A stretch of 36,649 bases of DNA from Zoogloea sp. (lineage in GTDB: Bacteria; Pseudomonadota; Gammaproteobacteria; Burkholderiales; Rhodocyclaceae), in NCBI GenBank assembly GCA_009026175.1, contig WBTZ01000042.1, positions 1-36,649 on the forward strand, given 5' to 3'. Position 1 is the stretch's first letter, and every line of letters starts with the position of its first letter. Positions 18,393 through 26,797 of this stretch are shown one piece after another. The notes beneath the pieces are model-generated. The model was given only the letters and a program-made list of their open reading frames with translations, had not been told where the DNA came from and did no database searches. Made by a program: the position numbers and the translations under genes.

Positions 18393-20000
18393 TCAGTCGA
18401 CGAACCGGCCCTTGAGGGCGAACAGCCCCTGGGGTCGCTTCTGGATGAAGATGATGATGAAGACCAGCACCAGGATCTTGGCGATCACCGCGCCGGCCCA
18501 GCCTTCGAGGAACTTGGTGACCACCCCCAGCCCGAGGGCCGCCCACACGGCACCGGCGAGCTGCCCCACCCCGCCGAGCACCACCACCATGAAGGAGTCG
18601 ACGATGTAGCCCTGGCCCATGTCCGGCCCCACGTTGGCGATCTGCGACAAGGCCACCCCGCCCAGCCCGGCGATGCCGGAGCCGATGCCGAAGGCCAGGG
18701 TGTCGATGCGCGCGGTGGGCACGCCCACGCATCCGGCCATCGGGCGGTTCTGGGTGACGGCGCGGACGAACATGCCGAGGCGGGTCTTGTTCATCATCAG
18801 CCACACCACCAGCAGCACGAAGCCGGAGAAGGCCACGATGACCAGGCGGTTCCAGGGCAGCGACAGGTTGTCGGCCAGTTGCACCCCGCCGGACATCCAG
18901 GCCGGGTTGGCCACTTCCACGTTCTGCGCGCCGAAGAGCAGGCGGGCCGCCTGGATCAGCACCAGGGACAGGCCCCAGGTGGCCAGCAGGGTCTCCAGCG
19001 GACGGCCGTAGAGGTGGCGGATCACCGCGCGCTCCATCGCCATGCCCACCGCGGCGGCCACGAAGAAGGCCACCGGCACCGCCGCCAGCACGTAGTAATC
19101 GACAAACTCCGGAAACCTGGCCCGGAACAGGGCCTGCATGGCATAGGCGGAATAGGCGCCGACCATCAGCAGCTCGCCGTGGGCCATGTTGATGACGCCC
19201 ATCACCCCGTAGGTGATGGCCAGGCCGAGGGCGGCGAGCAGCAGGATCGAGCCGAGGGAGATGCCGGTGAAGATCTGGCCGGCGGTGTCGCTCCAGGCCA
19301 GCCGGCCGTCGATGGCCTTGATGGCGGTCTGGGCGGCCAGGCGCACCTTCTCGTCGGGTTCGACGAAGTCCTCGCCCTGCTTGTCGAGCAGGCCCAGCAA
19401 CAGGGCCTTGACCGCCGGGCTGGCGGATCCGCCCAGCTCCTGGACGGCCTTCAGGCGCACCGTGGCGTCCGGGCTGCCGAGGCTGGCCTGGGCATGCAGG
19501 CGCACCAGGATGTCCTTGATCACCGGGTCCTGCTCGTGGGCCAGGGCTTTGTCGAGCAGCGGCATCAGCACCGCACCGTCGCCCATGTCGGCGAGGAGCA
19601 GCCTGGCGGCGGCCAGGCGCTCGGCGGTGTCGGTGGAGAACAGGCGCAGGGCGGCCAGGGCACCGTCCACCTGCTGGCGCAGGCTGTTGTTGAGGCTGAT
19701 GGATTCAGGATTGGCCGGGGCCGGCTTGAGCGCCGCCCCGCTGGCCGCATCCAGCACTTGGTCGCCCGCGACGATGAGCAGGCGTTCGCCGGCCACGGCC
19801 ACCGCGTCGTCGGACAGGGCCTTGAGCAGGCGCTGCGCATCAGCGTCATCGCCAGCCGCGGCGAGGCCCGCCACGGCGGCCTGCTTCGCATCGAAATCAT
19901 CGGAGGCCAAGCCCTTGAGGATGGCCGGGTCCAGCGCTGCGCCGGCGCTTCCGGCCCACAGGGCGGCAACCAGGCACAACAGCGAGAGTATTCGTTTCAT
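18393..20000 (-). CDS. urtB: Urea ABC transporter permease UrtB with N-terminal HEAT-like domain
   Basis: The 535-residue protein starts MKRILSLLCLVAALWAGSAGA, a cleavable signal peptide, at ATG 20000. Residues about 22-200 are Ala/Leu-rich helical repeats resembling HEAT/armadillo units, predicted to be periplasmic. The LivH-type permease begins near 225 (QIFTGISLGSILLLAALGLAITYG). It contains GVMGVINMAHGELLMVGAYSAY and ends with a basic QKRPQGLFALKGR loop. This long form is characteristic of UrtB and distinguishes the cluster from liv systems. A 124 bp gap with a REP pair separates it from urtA. Confidence 0.96.
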   Translation of the reverse strand: MKRILSLLCLVAALWAGSAGAALDPAILKGLASDDFDAKQAAVAGLAAAGDDADAQRLLKALSDDAVAVAGERLLIVAGDQVLDAASGAALKPAPANPESISLNNSLRQQVDGALAALRLFSTDTAERLAAARLLLADMGDGAVLMPLLDKALAHEQDPVIKDILVRLHAQASLGSPDATVRLKAVQELGGSASPAVKALLLGLLDKQGEDFVEPDEKVRLAAQTAIKAIDGRLAWSDTAGQIFTGISLGSILLLAALGLAITYGVMGVINMAHGELLMVGAYSAYAMQALFRARFPEFVDYYVLAAVPVAFFVAAAVGMAMERAVIRHLYGRPLETLLATWGLSLVLIQAARLLFGAQNVEVANPAWMSGGVQLADNLSLPWNRLVIVAFSGFVLLVVWLMMNKTRLGMFVRAVTQNRPMAGCVGVPTARIDTLAFGIGSGIAGLGGVALSQIANVGPDMGQGYIVDSFMVVVLGGVGQLAGAVWAALGLGVVTKFLEGWAGAVIAKILVLVFIIIFIQKRPQGLFALKGRFVD

Positions 20001-20024
20001 GGGTGTTCCCCGGATACGGGTGGT

Positions 20025-20091
20025 GTAGGGGCGGCGTCAGCCGCCCGCGGACTTCGATCTGGCACCTTTGGGCGGCTGCAGCCGCCCCTAC
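20025..20091. repeat. REP pair between urtA and urtB
   Basis: A GTAG-headed palindrome with loop variant GGGCGGCGTCAGCCGCCC (20025-20046) faces GGGCGGCTGCAGCCGCCCCTAC (20070-20091). It lies between the binding-protein gene and the first permease gene, the same position in which REPs separate malE from malF in E. coli. Confidence 0.9.
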
Positions 20092-20124
20092 ACGGCCCCT
20101 AAAAGCCTGCTACAGGTCCACCGC

Positions 20125-21384
20125 TTACAGCTTCTGCTTGCCTTCGTTGCCCGGGATGAAGGGGCTCCAGGGCTGGGCGCGGATCGGGCCCTTGGTCTTC
20201 CAGACGGTGTTGAACTGGCCGTCGGCCTTGATCTCGCCGATGAAGACCGGCTTGTGCAGGTGGTGGTTGGTCTCGTCCATCTTCAGGGTGAAGCCGGACG
20301 GGGCCTTGAAGGTCTGGCCGGCCATGGCGGCGATGACCTTGTCGGTGTCGGTGGACTTGGCCTTCTCGACGGCCTGGGCCCACATGTGGATGCCGACATA
20401 GGTGGCCTCCATCGGGTCGTTGGTGACCACCGACTCGGCCTTCGGCAGCTTGGCCTTCTTGGCCCAGTCGCGGTACATCTTGATGAACTTGTCGTTCTCG
20501 GGGTTCTTCACCGACATGAAGTAGTTCCAGGCCGCCAGGTGGCCGACCAGCGGCTTGGCATCGACGCCGCGCAGCTCCTCCTCACCCACCGAGAAGGCCA
20601 CCACCGGCACGTCCTTGGCCTTCAGGCCGGCGTTGCCCAGTTCCTTGTAGAAGGGCACGTTGGAGTCGCCGTTGATGGTGGAGATCACCGCCGTCTTCTT
20701 GCCCTCGCCGGCGAACTTCTTGATCTTGGCGATGATGGTCTGGTAGTCCGAGTGACCGAAGGGGGTGTACTCCTCCATGATGTCCTCGTCCTTCACGCCC
20801 TTGCTGTGCAGGAAGGCGCGCAGGATCTTGTTGGTGGTCCGCGGATAGACGTAGTCGGTGCCCAGCAGCACGAAGCGCTTGGCGGAACCGCCTTCCTTGC
20901 TCATCAGGTATTCCACCGCCGGGATGGCCTGCTGGTTGGGCGCGGCACCGGTGTAGAAGACGTTCTTCTCGAGCTCTTCGCCTTCGTACTGCACCGGGTA
21001 GAAGAGCAGGCCGTTGAGTTCCTTGTAGACCGGCAGCACCGACTTGCGGGACACCGAGGTCCAACAGCCGAAGGTCACCGCGACCTTGTCCTGGGACAGC
21101 AGCTGGCGGGCCTTTTCGGCGAACTTGGGCCAGTCGGAGGCCGGATCCACCACCACCGGCTCGAGCTTCTTGCCGAGCACGCCGCCCTTGGCGTTGATTT
21201 CCTCGATGGTCATCAACGCGGTTTCCTTGAGGGCGGTCTCGGAGATCGCCATGGTGCCGGACAGGGAATGCAGGATGCCCACCTTGATGGTGTCGGCGGC
21301 GTAGGCGCTGGCGGACAGGCCACCGATGGCGGCGATGGAGGCGGAGAGTACGGCGGCCTTGATGAAGGAACGGCGGTTTTGCAT
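20125..21384 (-). CDS. urtA: Urea ABC transporter substrate-binding protein UrtA
   Basis: The 419-residue periplasmic protein starts MQNRRSFIKAAVLSASIAA at ATG 21384; the frame to 21501 is upstream leader. The signal sequence has a twin-arginine look (RRSFIK) and probably ends at SAYA-AD. The mature part has DTIKVGILHSLSGTMAISE, ASDWPKFAEKARQLL, WTSVSRKSVLPVYKELNGLLFYPVQYEG and DMEATYVGIH-like features (here NDPMEATYVGIHMW) of UrtA/AmiC-type receptors. It leads the urt-ure cluster. The 171 bp upstream, shared with the divergent HDOD gene, shows no clear -35/-10 or sigma54 site to my eye. Confidence 0.97.
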   Translation of the reverse strand: MQNRRSFIKAAVLSASIAAIGGLSASAYAADTIKVGILHSLSGTMAISETALKETALMTIEEINAKGGVLGKKLEPVVVDPASDWPKFAEKARQLLSQDKVAVTFGCWTSVSRKSVLPVYKELNGLLFYPVQYEGEELEKNVFYTGAAPNQQAIPAVEYLMSKEGGSAKRFVLLGTDYVYPRTTNKILRAFLHSKGVKDEDIMEEYTPFGHSDYQTIIAKIKKFAGEGKKTAVISTINGDSNVPFYKELGNAGLKAKDVPVVAFSVGEEELRGVDAKPLVGHLAAWNYFMSVKNPENDKFIKMYRDWAKKAKLPKAESVVTNDPMEATYVGIHMWAQAVEKAKSTDTDKVIAAMAGQTFKAPSGFTLKMDETNHHLHKPVFIGEIKADGQFNTVWKTKGPIRAQPWSPFIPGNEGKQKL

Positions 21385-21555
21385 CGAAGACTCCTTGGTC
21401 AGTGGTTTCGGTGTAATGCGGTGCAGCAATGGAGCGCAGGTTACGGAGCCCTTCCCTGCGCCGGAATACGTCAGATTGCGTAGGTGCTGCGTAGTCCGCA
21501 CGGCGCGGGCCGGGGTCGGCTAGAATCAGCGCGTTCCCAATCTCCCTTCACCACC

Positions 21556-22404
21556 ATGTCCCACCCCGATCCGGCCGAAGTCGAACGTCTTCTGAAGGGC
21601 ATCAGCATTCCGCCCCGCCCCGAAGTCCTGGCCCGCCTGCAGAAGGAGATCGAGTCACCCAACATGTCCCTGACGGCGGTGGCCCAGATCATCACCAGCG
21701 ATGTGGCCCTGTCTGCCGCCGTGGTGAAGGTGGCGAACTCCCCGGGCTTCGGCCTGAGCCGCAAGGTCACCACGGTGCAGCAGGCCATTCCGGTGCTGGG
21801 CTCCCGCACCTTGTCCAACCTGGTCGCCGGCATCACGCTGCGCAACAGCCTGTCGGCGAGCACGGTGCGCCTCGACCGCTTCTGGGACTCGAGCCTGCGC
21901 AATGCCCAGCTGTGCGCCCGCCTGACCCGCGAGTTCCGCGGCGTGCCGGCCGAGCACGCCTACACCTTCGGGCTGTTCCACGACTGCGGCATCGCCGTGC
22001 TGATGCAGCGCTTTCCCGACTACCGGGAAACCCTGCAGCTGGCCAACAGCGACCCCGACCGCCCCTTCACCGAAGTCGAGGAATCGCGCCATGCCACCCA
22101 CCACGCGGTGATCGGCTACCTGCTGACCCGCAACTGGGGCCTGCCGGAGGACATCAGCCAGGCGACCTTGCTGCATCACGACCTGAGCATCTTCGAGGGC
22201 AATGCCGATGCCACGGCGGCCCGTTGCAGGACCCTGGTGTCCCTGGCCGCCCTGGCCGGCAGCTTCGTGGGCAGCTTCATGCGCATGAACGAGGACTCCA
22301 CCTGGACCCGCGGCCGCTCCGCGGTGATGGCCCACCTGGGGCTGGGCGAGAACGACTTCCACGACCTGCGCGAGATGGCCTTCGAACTGCTCGAGCAGCT
22401 CTGA
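21556..22404 (+). CDS. HDOD domain signalling protein
   Basis: The 282-residue protein starts MSHPDPAEVERLLKGI at ATG 21556. The HDOD domain spans about residues 15-210: PPRPEVLARLQKEIESPNMSL..., IITSDVALSAAVVKVANSPGFGL, AIPVLGSRTLSNLVAG. It then has HD-like GLFHDCGIAVLMQRF and HHAVIGYLLTRNWGLPEDI. HDOD proteins are regulatory, often in stress or motility signalling, and usually lack phosphodiesterase activity. No output domain is fused. It is divergent from urtA and is followed by nnr after 23 bp, so it is probably the first gene of a three-gene unit. Confidence 0.9.
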   Translation: MSHPDPAEVERLLKGISIPPRPEVLARLQKEIESPNMSLTAVAQIITSDVALSAAVVKVANSPGFGLSRKVTTVQQAIPVLGSRTLSNLVAGITLRNSLSASTVRLDRFWDSSLRNAQLCARLTREFRGVPAEHAYTFGLFHDCGIAVLMQRFPDYRETLQLANSDPDRPFTEVEESRHATHHAVIGYLLTRNWGLPEDISQATLLHHDLSIFEGNADATAARCRTLVSLAALAGSFVGSFMRMNEDSTWTRGRSAVMAHLGLGENDFHDLREMAFELLEQL

Positions 22405-22427
22405 GCCCGGCCCCGCCACGCCTGCCC

Positions 22428-23966
22428 ATGCATCCTGCGGTCCTCCCGATCTACCCCGTCAGCGCAATCCGCGATCTCGAGGCCCTGGCCATTCCCGGTG
22501 CCGTGCCCCCACTGATGGAGCGGGCTGGTGAGGCGGCCGCGGGGCTTGCCCTGCCCCTGCTGAGGGCGCCCGCGACGGTGCTGATCGCCTGCGGCCCAGG
22601 CAACAACGGTGGCGACGGCTTCGTGATGGCCCGCCTGCTGCGCGCCGCCGGGCACCATGTCCAGACCGCCTTCGCCGCCGACCCCGGACGCCTGCCTGCC
22701 GATGCCGCGGCTGCCCATGCCGCCTGGCTGGCCGCCGGCGGCGAGACGCTGCCCGAGCTGCCACCGCCCCCGCCCGGCGGCTGGGCACTGGTGGTGGATG
22801 CCCTCTTCGGCATCGGCCTGCAGCGTCCCCTGGAAGGCCGTTACGCGGCATGGATCGACTACCTGAATGCCCAGCCCTGCCCACGCCTGGCCCTGGACAT
22901 CCCCAGCGGCCTCGACGCGGACACCGGCCGTTGCCTCGGCCCCTGCTTCGCCGCCAGCCACACGCTCAGCTTCATCGCCCTGAAGCCGGGACTGCTGACC
23001 CTCGACGGACCGGACCAGTGCGGCCACGTCCAGGTGGCGGCGCTCGGCCTTGATCCGGAAGCCCTGTTGCCGGCCCCCGGCCACAGCATCACGCCGGGAC
23101 TGTTCGAGACCCGCCTGAAGCCGCGCCGCCGCAATTCCCACAAGGGCAGCCATGGCGACGTGGCGGTGATCGGCGGCGCCCCCGGCATGGTCGGCGCGGC
23201 GCTGCTGGCCGGGCGGGCGGCTGCCTGCCTGGGTGCCGGACGGGTGCTGGTCGGCCTGCTCGACCCCAGCGCACTGAGCGTGGATCCCCTGCGCCCCGAG
23301 CTGATGTTCCGCACGGCCGCCGGCCTGCTGCAGGGCCCGCTGCCCAGCAGCCTGGTGGTCGGCCCCGGCCTCGGCCAGTCGGACAGCGCCGCCGGCCTTG
23401 TGGACCAGGCCATCGCCCTGCCGGCCCCCCTCCTCCTCGACGCCGATGGCCTCAATCTGCTGGCCCTGTCAGCCCCCCGCCAGGAGGCCCTCGCCCGTCG
23501 CCAGCACCCGACGCTGCTCACGCCCCACCCCGCGGAGGCGGCCCGGCTGCTGGCCTGCACCACCGCCGAGGTGCAGGCCGACCGCATCGCCGCCGCACGA
23601 CGGATCGCCCGGCGCCTGCAGGCCTGGGTGGTGCTGAAAGGCTGCGGCAGCATCGTCGCAGCCCCGGACGGCGCCTGGTGGATCAATACCAGCGGCAACC
23701 CTGCCATGGCCACGGCCGGCATGGGTGATGTGCTGAGCGGGCTTGTCGGGACCCTGCTGGCCGGCGGCTGGAGTGCCGGCGAGGCGTTGCTGGCGGGCGT
23801 GCATCTGCATGGCTGCGCTGGCGATCACCTGAGCGCCGTGCTCAACATCGATTCAGGGCTGCTGGCCGACGAAATGTCCGCTGCGGCCCGCCATTGCTTC
23901 AACGCCTGGATCCGCCCGCCCACCATGAGGGACACGGAAGCGTGGGGCGGCCCGGCGTTTTCCTGA
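22428..23966 (+). CDS. nnr: Bifunctional NAD(P)H-hydrate epimerase/dehydratase
   Basis: The 512-residue protein starts MHPAVLPIYPVSAIRDLEAL at ATG 22428. The N-terminal epimerase domain (about 1-215) contains GPGNNGGDGFVMARLL, VDALFGIGLQRPL and LALDIPSGLDADTG. The C-terminal ADP-dependent dehydratase (about 225-505) contains NSHKGSHGDVAVIGGAPGM, VVGPGLGQSD, LLDADGLNLLA, LTPHPAEAARLL and NPAMATAGMGDVLSGLVG. Together they repair hydrated NAD(P)H. This is a housekeeping role. Here it lies between an HDOD gene and a transporter instead of next to the more usual tsaE. A frame extension upstream overlaps the HDOD gene and is discarded. Confidence 0.96.
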   Translation: MHPAVLPIYPVSAIRDLEALAIPGAVPPLMERAGEAAAGLALPLLRAPATVLIACGPGNNGGDGFVMARLLRAAGHHVQTAFAADPGRLPADAAAAHAAWLAAGGETLPELPPPPPGGWALVVDALFGIGLQRPLEGRYAAWIDYLNAQPCPRLALDIPSGLDADTGRCLGPCFAASHTLSFIALKPGLLTLDGPDQCGHVQVAALGLDPEALLPAPGHSITPGLFETRLKPRRRNSHKGSHGDVAVIGGAPGMVGAALLAGRAAACLGAGRVLVGLLDPSALSVDPLRPELMFRTAAGLLQGPLPSSLVVGPGLGQSDSAAGLVDQAIALPAPLLLDADGLNLLALSAPRQEALARRQHPTLLTPHPAEAARLLACTTAEVQADRIAAARRIARRLQAWVVLKGCGSIVAAPDGAWWINTSGNPAMATAGMGDVLSGLVGTLLAGGWSAGEALLAGVHLHGCAGDHLSAVLNIDSGLLADEMSAAARHCFNAWIRPPTMRDTEAWGGPAFS

Positions 23967-23991
23967 GCCCAATTCTGTCCGAACCCACTTC

Positions 23992-24879
23992 GTGAATCCT
24001 CCGCAACGCCCGCTGCTCGGGGCCGGCCTGGCCATGGTCGCCCTCACCTTGTTCGTACTCCTGGACGCCACCGCCAAACATCTGAGCAGCCGCTACCCGG
24101 TGCCCCTGCTGATCTGGGCGCGCTATACGGTGCATCTGGCCTTGATGCTGGTGCTGCTCGGCCCCCGCCTGGGCAACCGCCTGTACCGCACCCGCCGGCC
24201 CGCACTGCACCTGCTGCGCGCCGTCCTGCTGCTCGGCACCAGCCTGTGCGGCCTGGCAGCGTTCAACCGCCTGCCCCTGGCCGAGGCCACTGCAGTGATC
24301 TTCGCCTCGCCGGTCATCGTCGTGCTGCTGGCCCGCCCCCTGCTCGGCGAGCGGATCGGCCCCTGGCGCAGCACCGCCGTGGTGATGGGCTTCGCAGGGG
24401 TCCTGCTGGTCGCCCGGCCGGGCGGCGGCCTCGGCCCGGAAGGCATCGCCTTCGCCCTGGCGGCAGCCGTGTTCTACGCGATTTACCAGATCCTCACCCG
24501 CAAGATGTCACGGACGGAGAGCCCGGTGACCCTGCTCTTCCACACCGCGCTCACCGGCAGCGTGGTCATGAGCGCCGCCCTGCCCGGCTTGGATCACGGC
24601 CCTGCGCCCGATACCCGTGAATATCTCCTCTTCCTGGCCATGGGCACCCTGGCCGCCACGGCCCATTTCCTGCTGACCAAGGCCTTCCGGGAAGCCCCTG
24701 CCTCCCTGCTGTCGCCCATGCTCTACGTGCAGATCGTGTGGGCCACCCTGTTCGGCTGGCTGGTCTTCGGCCAGGTGCCGGACGCGATCGCCCTCGCCGG
24801 CATGGCGGTGATCGGCGTGGCCGGCATCCTCATCGCCGTGGACGGGCGCCGCAGCAGCCGGCCCGGGCCGGTCGGCTGA
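23992..24879 (+). CDS. EamA-family (DMT) transporter
   Basis: The 295-residue protein has about ten predicted helices in two EamA halves. The first runs about 10-140 (LLIWARYTVHLALMLVL, AFNRLPLAEATAVIFASPVIVVLLARPLLGE in shape) and the second about 150-285 (YQILTRKMSR, HFLLTKAFREAPASLLSPMLYVQIVWA in shape). The GTG at 23992 is used; no strong ribosome site precedes it, and ATG 24034 is an alternative that would shorten the first helix. The family exports metabolites such as amino acids or nucleobases; the substrate cannot be assigned. It starts 25 bp after nnr. Confidence 0.88.
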   Translation: MNPPQRPLLGAGLAMVALTLFVLLDATAKHLSSRYPVPLLIWARYTVHLALMLVLLGPRLGNRLYRTRRPALHLLRAVLLLGTSLCGLAAFNRLPLAEATAVIFASPVIVVLLARPLLGERIGPWRSTAVVMGFAGVLLVARPGGGLGPEGIAFALAAAVFYAIYQILTRKMSRTESPVTLLFHTALTGSVVMSAALPGLDHGPAPDTREYLLFLAMGTLAATAHFLLTKAFREAPASLLSPMLYVQIVWATLFGWLVFGQVPDAIALAGMAVIGVAGILIAVDGRRSSRPGPVG

Positions 24880-24892
24880 AGGAGGAAGTGAG

Positions 24893-25726
24893 TCAGCGGG
24901 CCTTCAGCGCCTCGACCGCAGGGGGATAGCCCCCTGCCGCCGCTGCCTTCAACCAGCGCAAGGCCTCGACCGGATCCCGCGGCTGCCCGACCCCGGTATC
25001 CAGCATGACCGACAGGGCATATCCGGCCTCGCTCTCCCCCGCCGCCGCCGCACGGCGAAAAAGCCGCGCCGCCTCATCGAGGTTCCGGGGTACGCCCCGC
25101 CCCGCCTCATGCAACCAGGCCAGCCGGGTCATCCCGCGTGCGTCCCCCTCATCCGCCAAACCCTGGTAGGCCGCCACCGCATCGGCGAGGTTGCCGTCGG
25201 CCTCCAGGCGACGCGCCTCGGCCAGTCGTCGCTCACGGGGCCCGAGTGGCACCTGCCTGCGCCCGTCGAGCACGGCGAGCTGGGTCGCCGCCTCCTCGTC
25301 CCCCATCTCTGCTGCCAGCACGAGCCAGCGCCGCGCCGCCGCCGGGTCGGCCGCTCCCAGCCGGTTGCCCTGCAGGGAGATCCCCAGGCGCAGGGCCGCG
25401 TTGCGACTGCCGGCCAACGCCGCCTGCTCGTAGCGGCGGCGCGCCTCCATGGCATCCCGAGGCTCGCCCAGCCCGTCTTCGGCCAGGATCCCCAGGTTGA
25501 ACCAGGCCTCCCCCATGCCCCGCTCCGCAAGCGCCGTCCAGATCTGGTGAGCCTCGGCGTAGTGGGCCATCTTGAACTCCGCGTAGCCCTTGTACAGCCC
25601 GATCGCCGGCTTGCGGATCACGTCGGCCAGTTCGTCGCCGCCGAGCAGCTCCGCGTGGGTCATGGGGGCTGCCAGGATCAGCAGGAAGGCTGCAATCTGC
25701 CTGCAGCGGGTCGATACATGTGCCAT
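24893..25726 (-). CDS. Sel1-repeat (TPR-like) exported protein
   Basis: The 277-residue protein starts MAHVSTRCRQIAAFLLILAAPMTHA at ATG 25726, with GGAGA 5 nt upstream. The frame continues to a GTG at 25759 without a ribosome site. A signal peptide (cleavage near THA-EL) precedes Sel1-like repeats. Examples are AEWF-type NLGILAEDGLGEPRD (about 90-105), AALRLGISLQ...DPAAARRWLVLAAEMGD and TRLAWLHEAGRGVPRNLDEAARLFRRAAAAG-like units to the end. Such proteins act as periplasmic adaptors. The partner is unknown. It converges with the EamA gene, with only 13 bp between stops. Confidence 0.86.
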   Translation of the reverse strand: MAHVSTRCRQIAAFLLILAAPMTHAELLGGDELADVIRKPAIGLYKGYAEFKMAHYAEAHQIWTALAERGMGEAWFNLGILAEDGLGEPRDAMEARRRYEQAALAGSRNAALRLGISLQGNRLGAADPAAARRWLVLAAEMGDEEAATQLAVLDGRRQVPLGPRERRLAEARRLEADGNLADAVAAYQGLADEGDARGMTRLAWLHEAGRGVPRNLDEAARLFRRAAAAGESEAGYALSVMLDTGVGQPRDPVEALRWLKAAAAGGYPPAVEALKAR

Positions 25727-25840
25727 CTGGTCTCCGTTGAAGTTGTACAGCCCGCGCACGCGGACTCCCTAAAGCGGAGCGGCGTGAACAGCACCTGACT
25801 GAGCCTGCATGGTGTCAGGAAACGGGCGGCACTGAGGAGC

Positions 25841-25868
25841 AATACAGAAAACAGCAAATATTCCTCAA
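25841..25868 (-). promoter_or_regulatory. Possible promoter for the Sel1 gene
   Basis: On the minus strand TTGAGG (25868-25863), 16 bp and TGTATT (25846-25841) could drive the Sel1 gene with a leader of about 110 nt. It stands back to back with the tRNA-Val promoter. The match is moderate and read by eye. Confidence 0.3.
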
Positions 25869-25874
25869 ATTTTC

Positions 25875-25903
25875 TTGACACACCCCAGGTCGTTAACTAT
25901 AAT
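25875..25903 (+). promoter_or_regulatory. Consensus sigma70 promoter of tRNA-Val
   Basis: TTGACA (25875-25880), a 17 bp spacer and TATAAT (25898-25903) match the consensus perfectly. This places the start near 25910, a few bases before the tRNA. Confidence 0.92.
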
Positions 25904-25921
25904 GCGTGCTCATCACCTGCC

Positions 25922-25996
25922 GGGCGGTTAACTCAGCGGTAGAGTGCCACCTTCACACGGTGGAAGCCACTGGTTCGATCCCAGTACCGCCCACCA
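25922..25996 (+). tRNA. tRNA-Val (anticodon CAC)
   Basis: The 75 nt gene folds as a cloverleaf. Acceptor GGGCGGT pairs with ACCGCCC, followed by A73 and an encoded CCA. The D arm contains CTCAGCGGTAGAGT. The anticodon stem CCACC/GGTGG encloses loop TTCACAC (anticodon CAC, reading GUG). The T arm is CTGGTTCGATCCCAG. It has its own perfect promoter and a strong terminator at 26035-26062. Confidence 0.97.
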
Positions 25997-26034
25997 AATT
26001 CAGGATGAAGATGGTTTCAATTTCTTCATTCAAT

Positions 26035-26062
26035 AAAAAAGGCGCCTTCGGGCGCCTTTTTT
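26035..26062 (+). terminator. Intrinsic terminator of tRNA-Val
   Basis: GGCGCC-TTCG-GGCGCC forms a stable tetraloop hairpin flanked by six A and six T, so it is strong on the plus strand and usable on the other. It lies 38 bp after the tRNA. Confidence 0.93.
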
Positions 26063-26561
26063 ATTTTTCTTTATTCGCCCCCCCTTCTGCGCAATAGCAG
26101 ACAGGGCGACAGATCACCGCCCCGCCTTCTCCGCTTGACGCCCACCATGCCACACAGGCGCAATAGCGAAAGGCCGACAGCCAATACCGCCCGCCCCGCC
26201 GCCCACCCGGACAAAAGCCCATCGCAAGAAACCGACGGACAGGCGCGCGCACCGCTCGCCCCCCAGGCAGGAATACCGGAGCCTAATGGTGCCGGGGCGA
26301 GTGCCGGGGTGGCGCCAGAATGAACGGCGCGAACAAGGCAATCCGGCACAGACCTCAACTCCTCTGCGCATGAGTCCGGGCAGCAGGGCAAATCCCCGGC
26401 CATCTCGCGGCACAAGAGAAGAAGAGAAGAAAAGAAGGACCGGCAAACCCGCAACACAAGGAAGGGGCACACACCCGCCACAAAGCACGCGGAGCAAGGC
26501 ACATCAAACCCACGGGCACGGCAGGCGTAGCAATAGACAGCGCAATCCGGAGATCCAAAAC
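26063..26561. other. Gene-free stretch of about 500 bp between two tRNA terminators
   Basis: Between the tRNA-Val and tRNA-Pro terminators I see no convincing gene. Short open frames exist on both strands (for example minus frames within 26071-26502) but they lack ribosome sites and recognisable sequence. Composition changes here: the plus strand becomes rich in A, C and AG-runs (AGAAGAGAAGAAAAGAAGG near 26417) compared with the G+C-rich genes around it. It may be the decayed remains of an insertion between tRNA genes. No att-like tRNA 3' duplicate is obvious. Confidence 0.5.
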
Positions 26562-26590
26562 AAAAAAGCCACTCTTTCGAGTGGCTTTTT
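26562..26590 (-). terminator. Intrinsic terminator of tRNA-Pro
   Basis: GCCACTC-TTTC-GAGTGGC forms a 7 bp stem flanked by runs of six A and five T, so it can act in both directions. It lies 11 bp past the tRNA-Pro CCA end on the minus strand. Confidence 0.92.
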
Positions 26591-26601
26591 CGCGGGATTT
26601 G

Positions 26602-26678
26602 TGGTCGGGGAAAGAGGATTCGAACCTCCGGCCCCTGCGTCCCGAACGCAGTGCTCTACCAGGCTGAGCTATTCCCCG
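26602..26678 (-). tRNA. tRNA-Pro (anticodon CGG)
   Basis: The 77 nt gene reads from 26678 on the minus strand. Acceptor CGGGGAA pairs with TTCCCCG, followed by A73 and an encoded CCA. The D arm contains AGCTCAGCCTGGTAGAGC. The anticodon stem CTGCG/CGCAG encloses loop TTCGGGA (anticodon CGG, reading CCG). The T arm is GGAGGTTCGAATCCTCT. It has its own promoter and terminator. Confidence 0.97.
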
Positions 26679-26727
26679 ACGCTTATTTGAAAGATCTTAT
26701 CGATCAATCAACACAACCGAGTCGCAC

Positions 26728-26756
26728 ATTATATTTACTGTTCAACTCTTTGTAAA
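26728..26756 (-). promoter_or_regulatory. Sigma70 promoter of tRNA-Pro
   Basis: On the minus strand TTTACA (26756-26751), a 17 bp spacer and TATAAT (26733-26728) make a near-consensus promoter. It starts about 40 nt before the mature tRNA, leaving a processed 5' leader. Confidence 0.85.
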
Positions 26757-26797
26757 GCTTTTTGCACTTGAATTACCGGGCAACAAAACCGCCTGCC

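Noticed and set aside
18231-20102. 623-residue plus-strand frame opposite urtB, and similar long frames opposite rhlE (35225-36634) and the HD-GYP gene (32605-34401)
   Set aside because: All are antisense shadows of well-identified genes, rich in Arg/Gly/His/Gln and without homology.
21385-21555. Sigma54-like element upstream of urtA (CTGCGCTCCATTGCTG on the minus strand)
   Set aside because: The -24 GG is missing and only TTGCT fits. Nitrogen control by NtrC is plausible biologically but not supported by this sequence.
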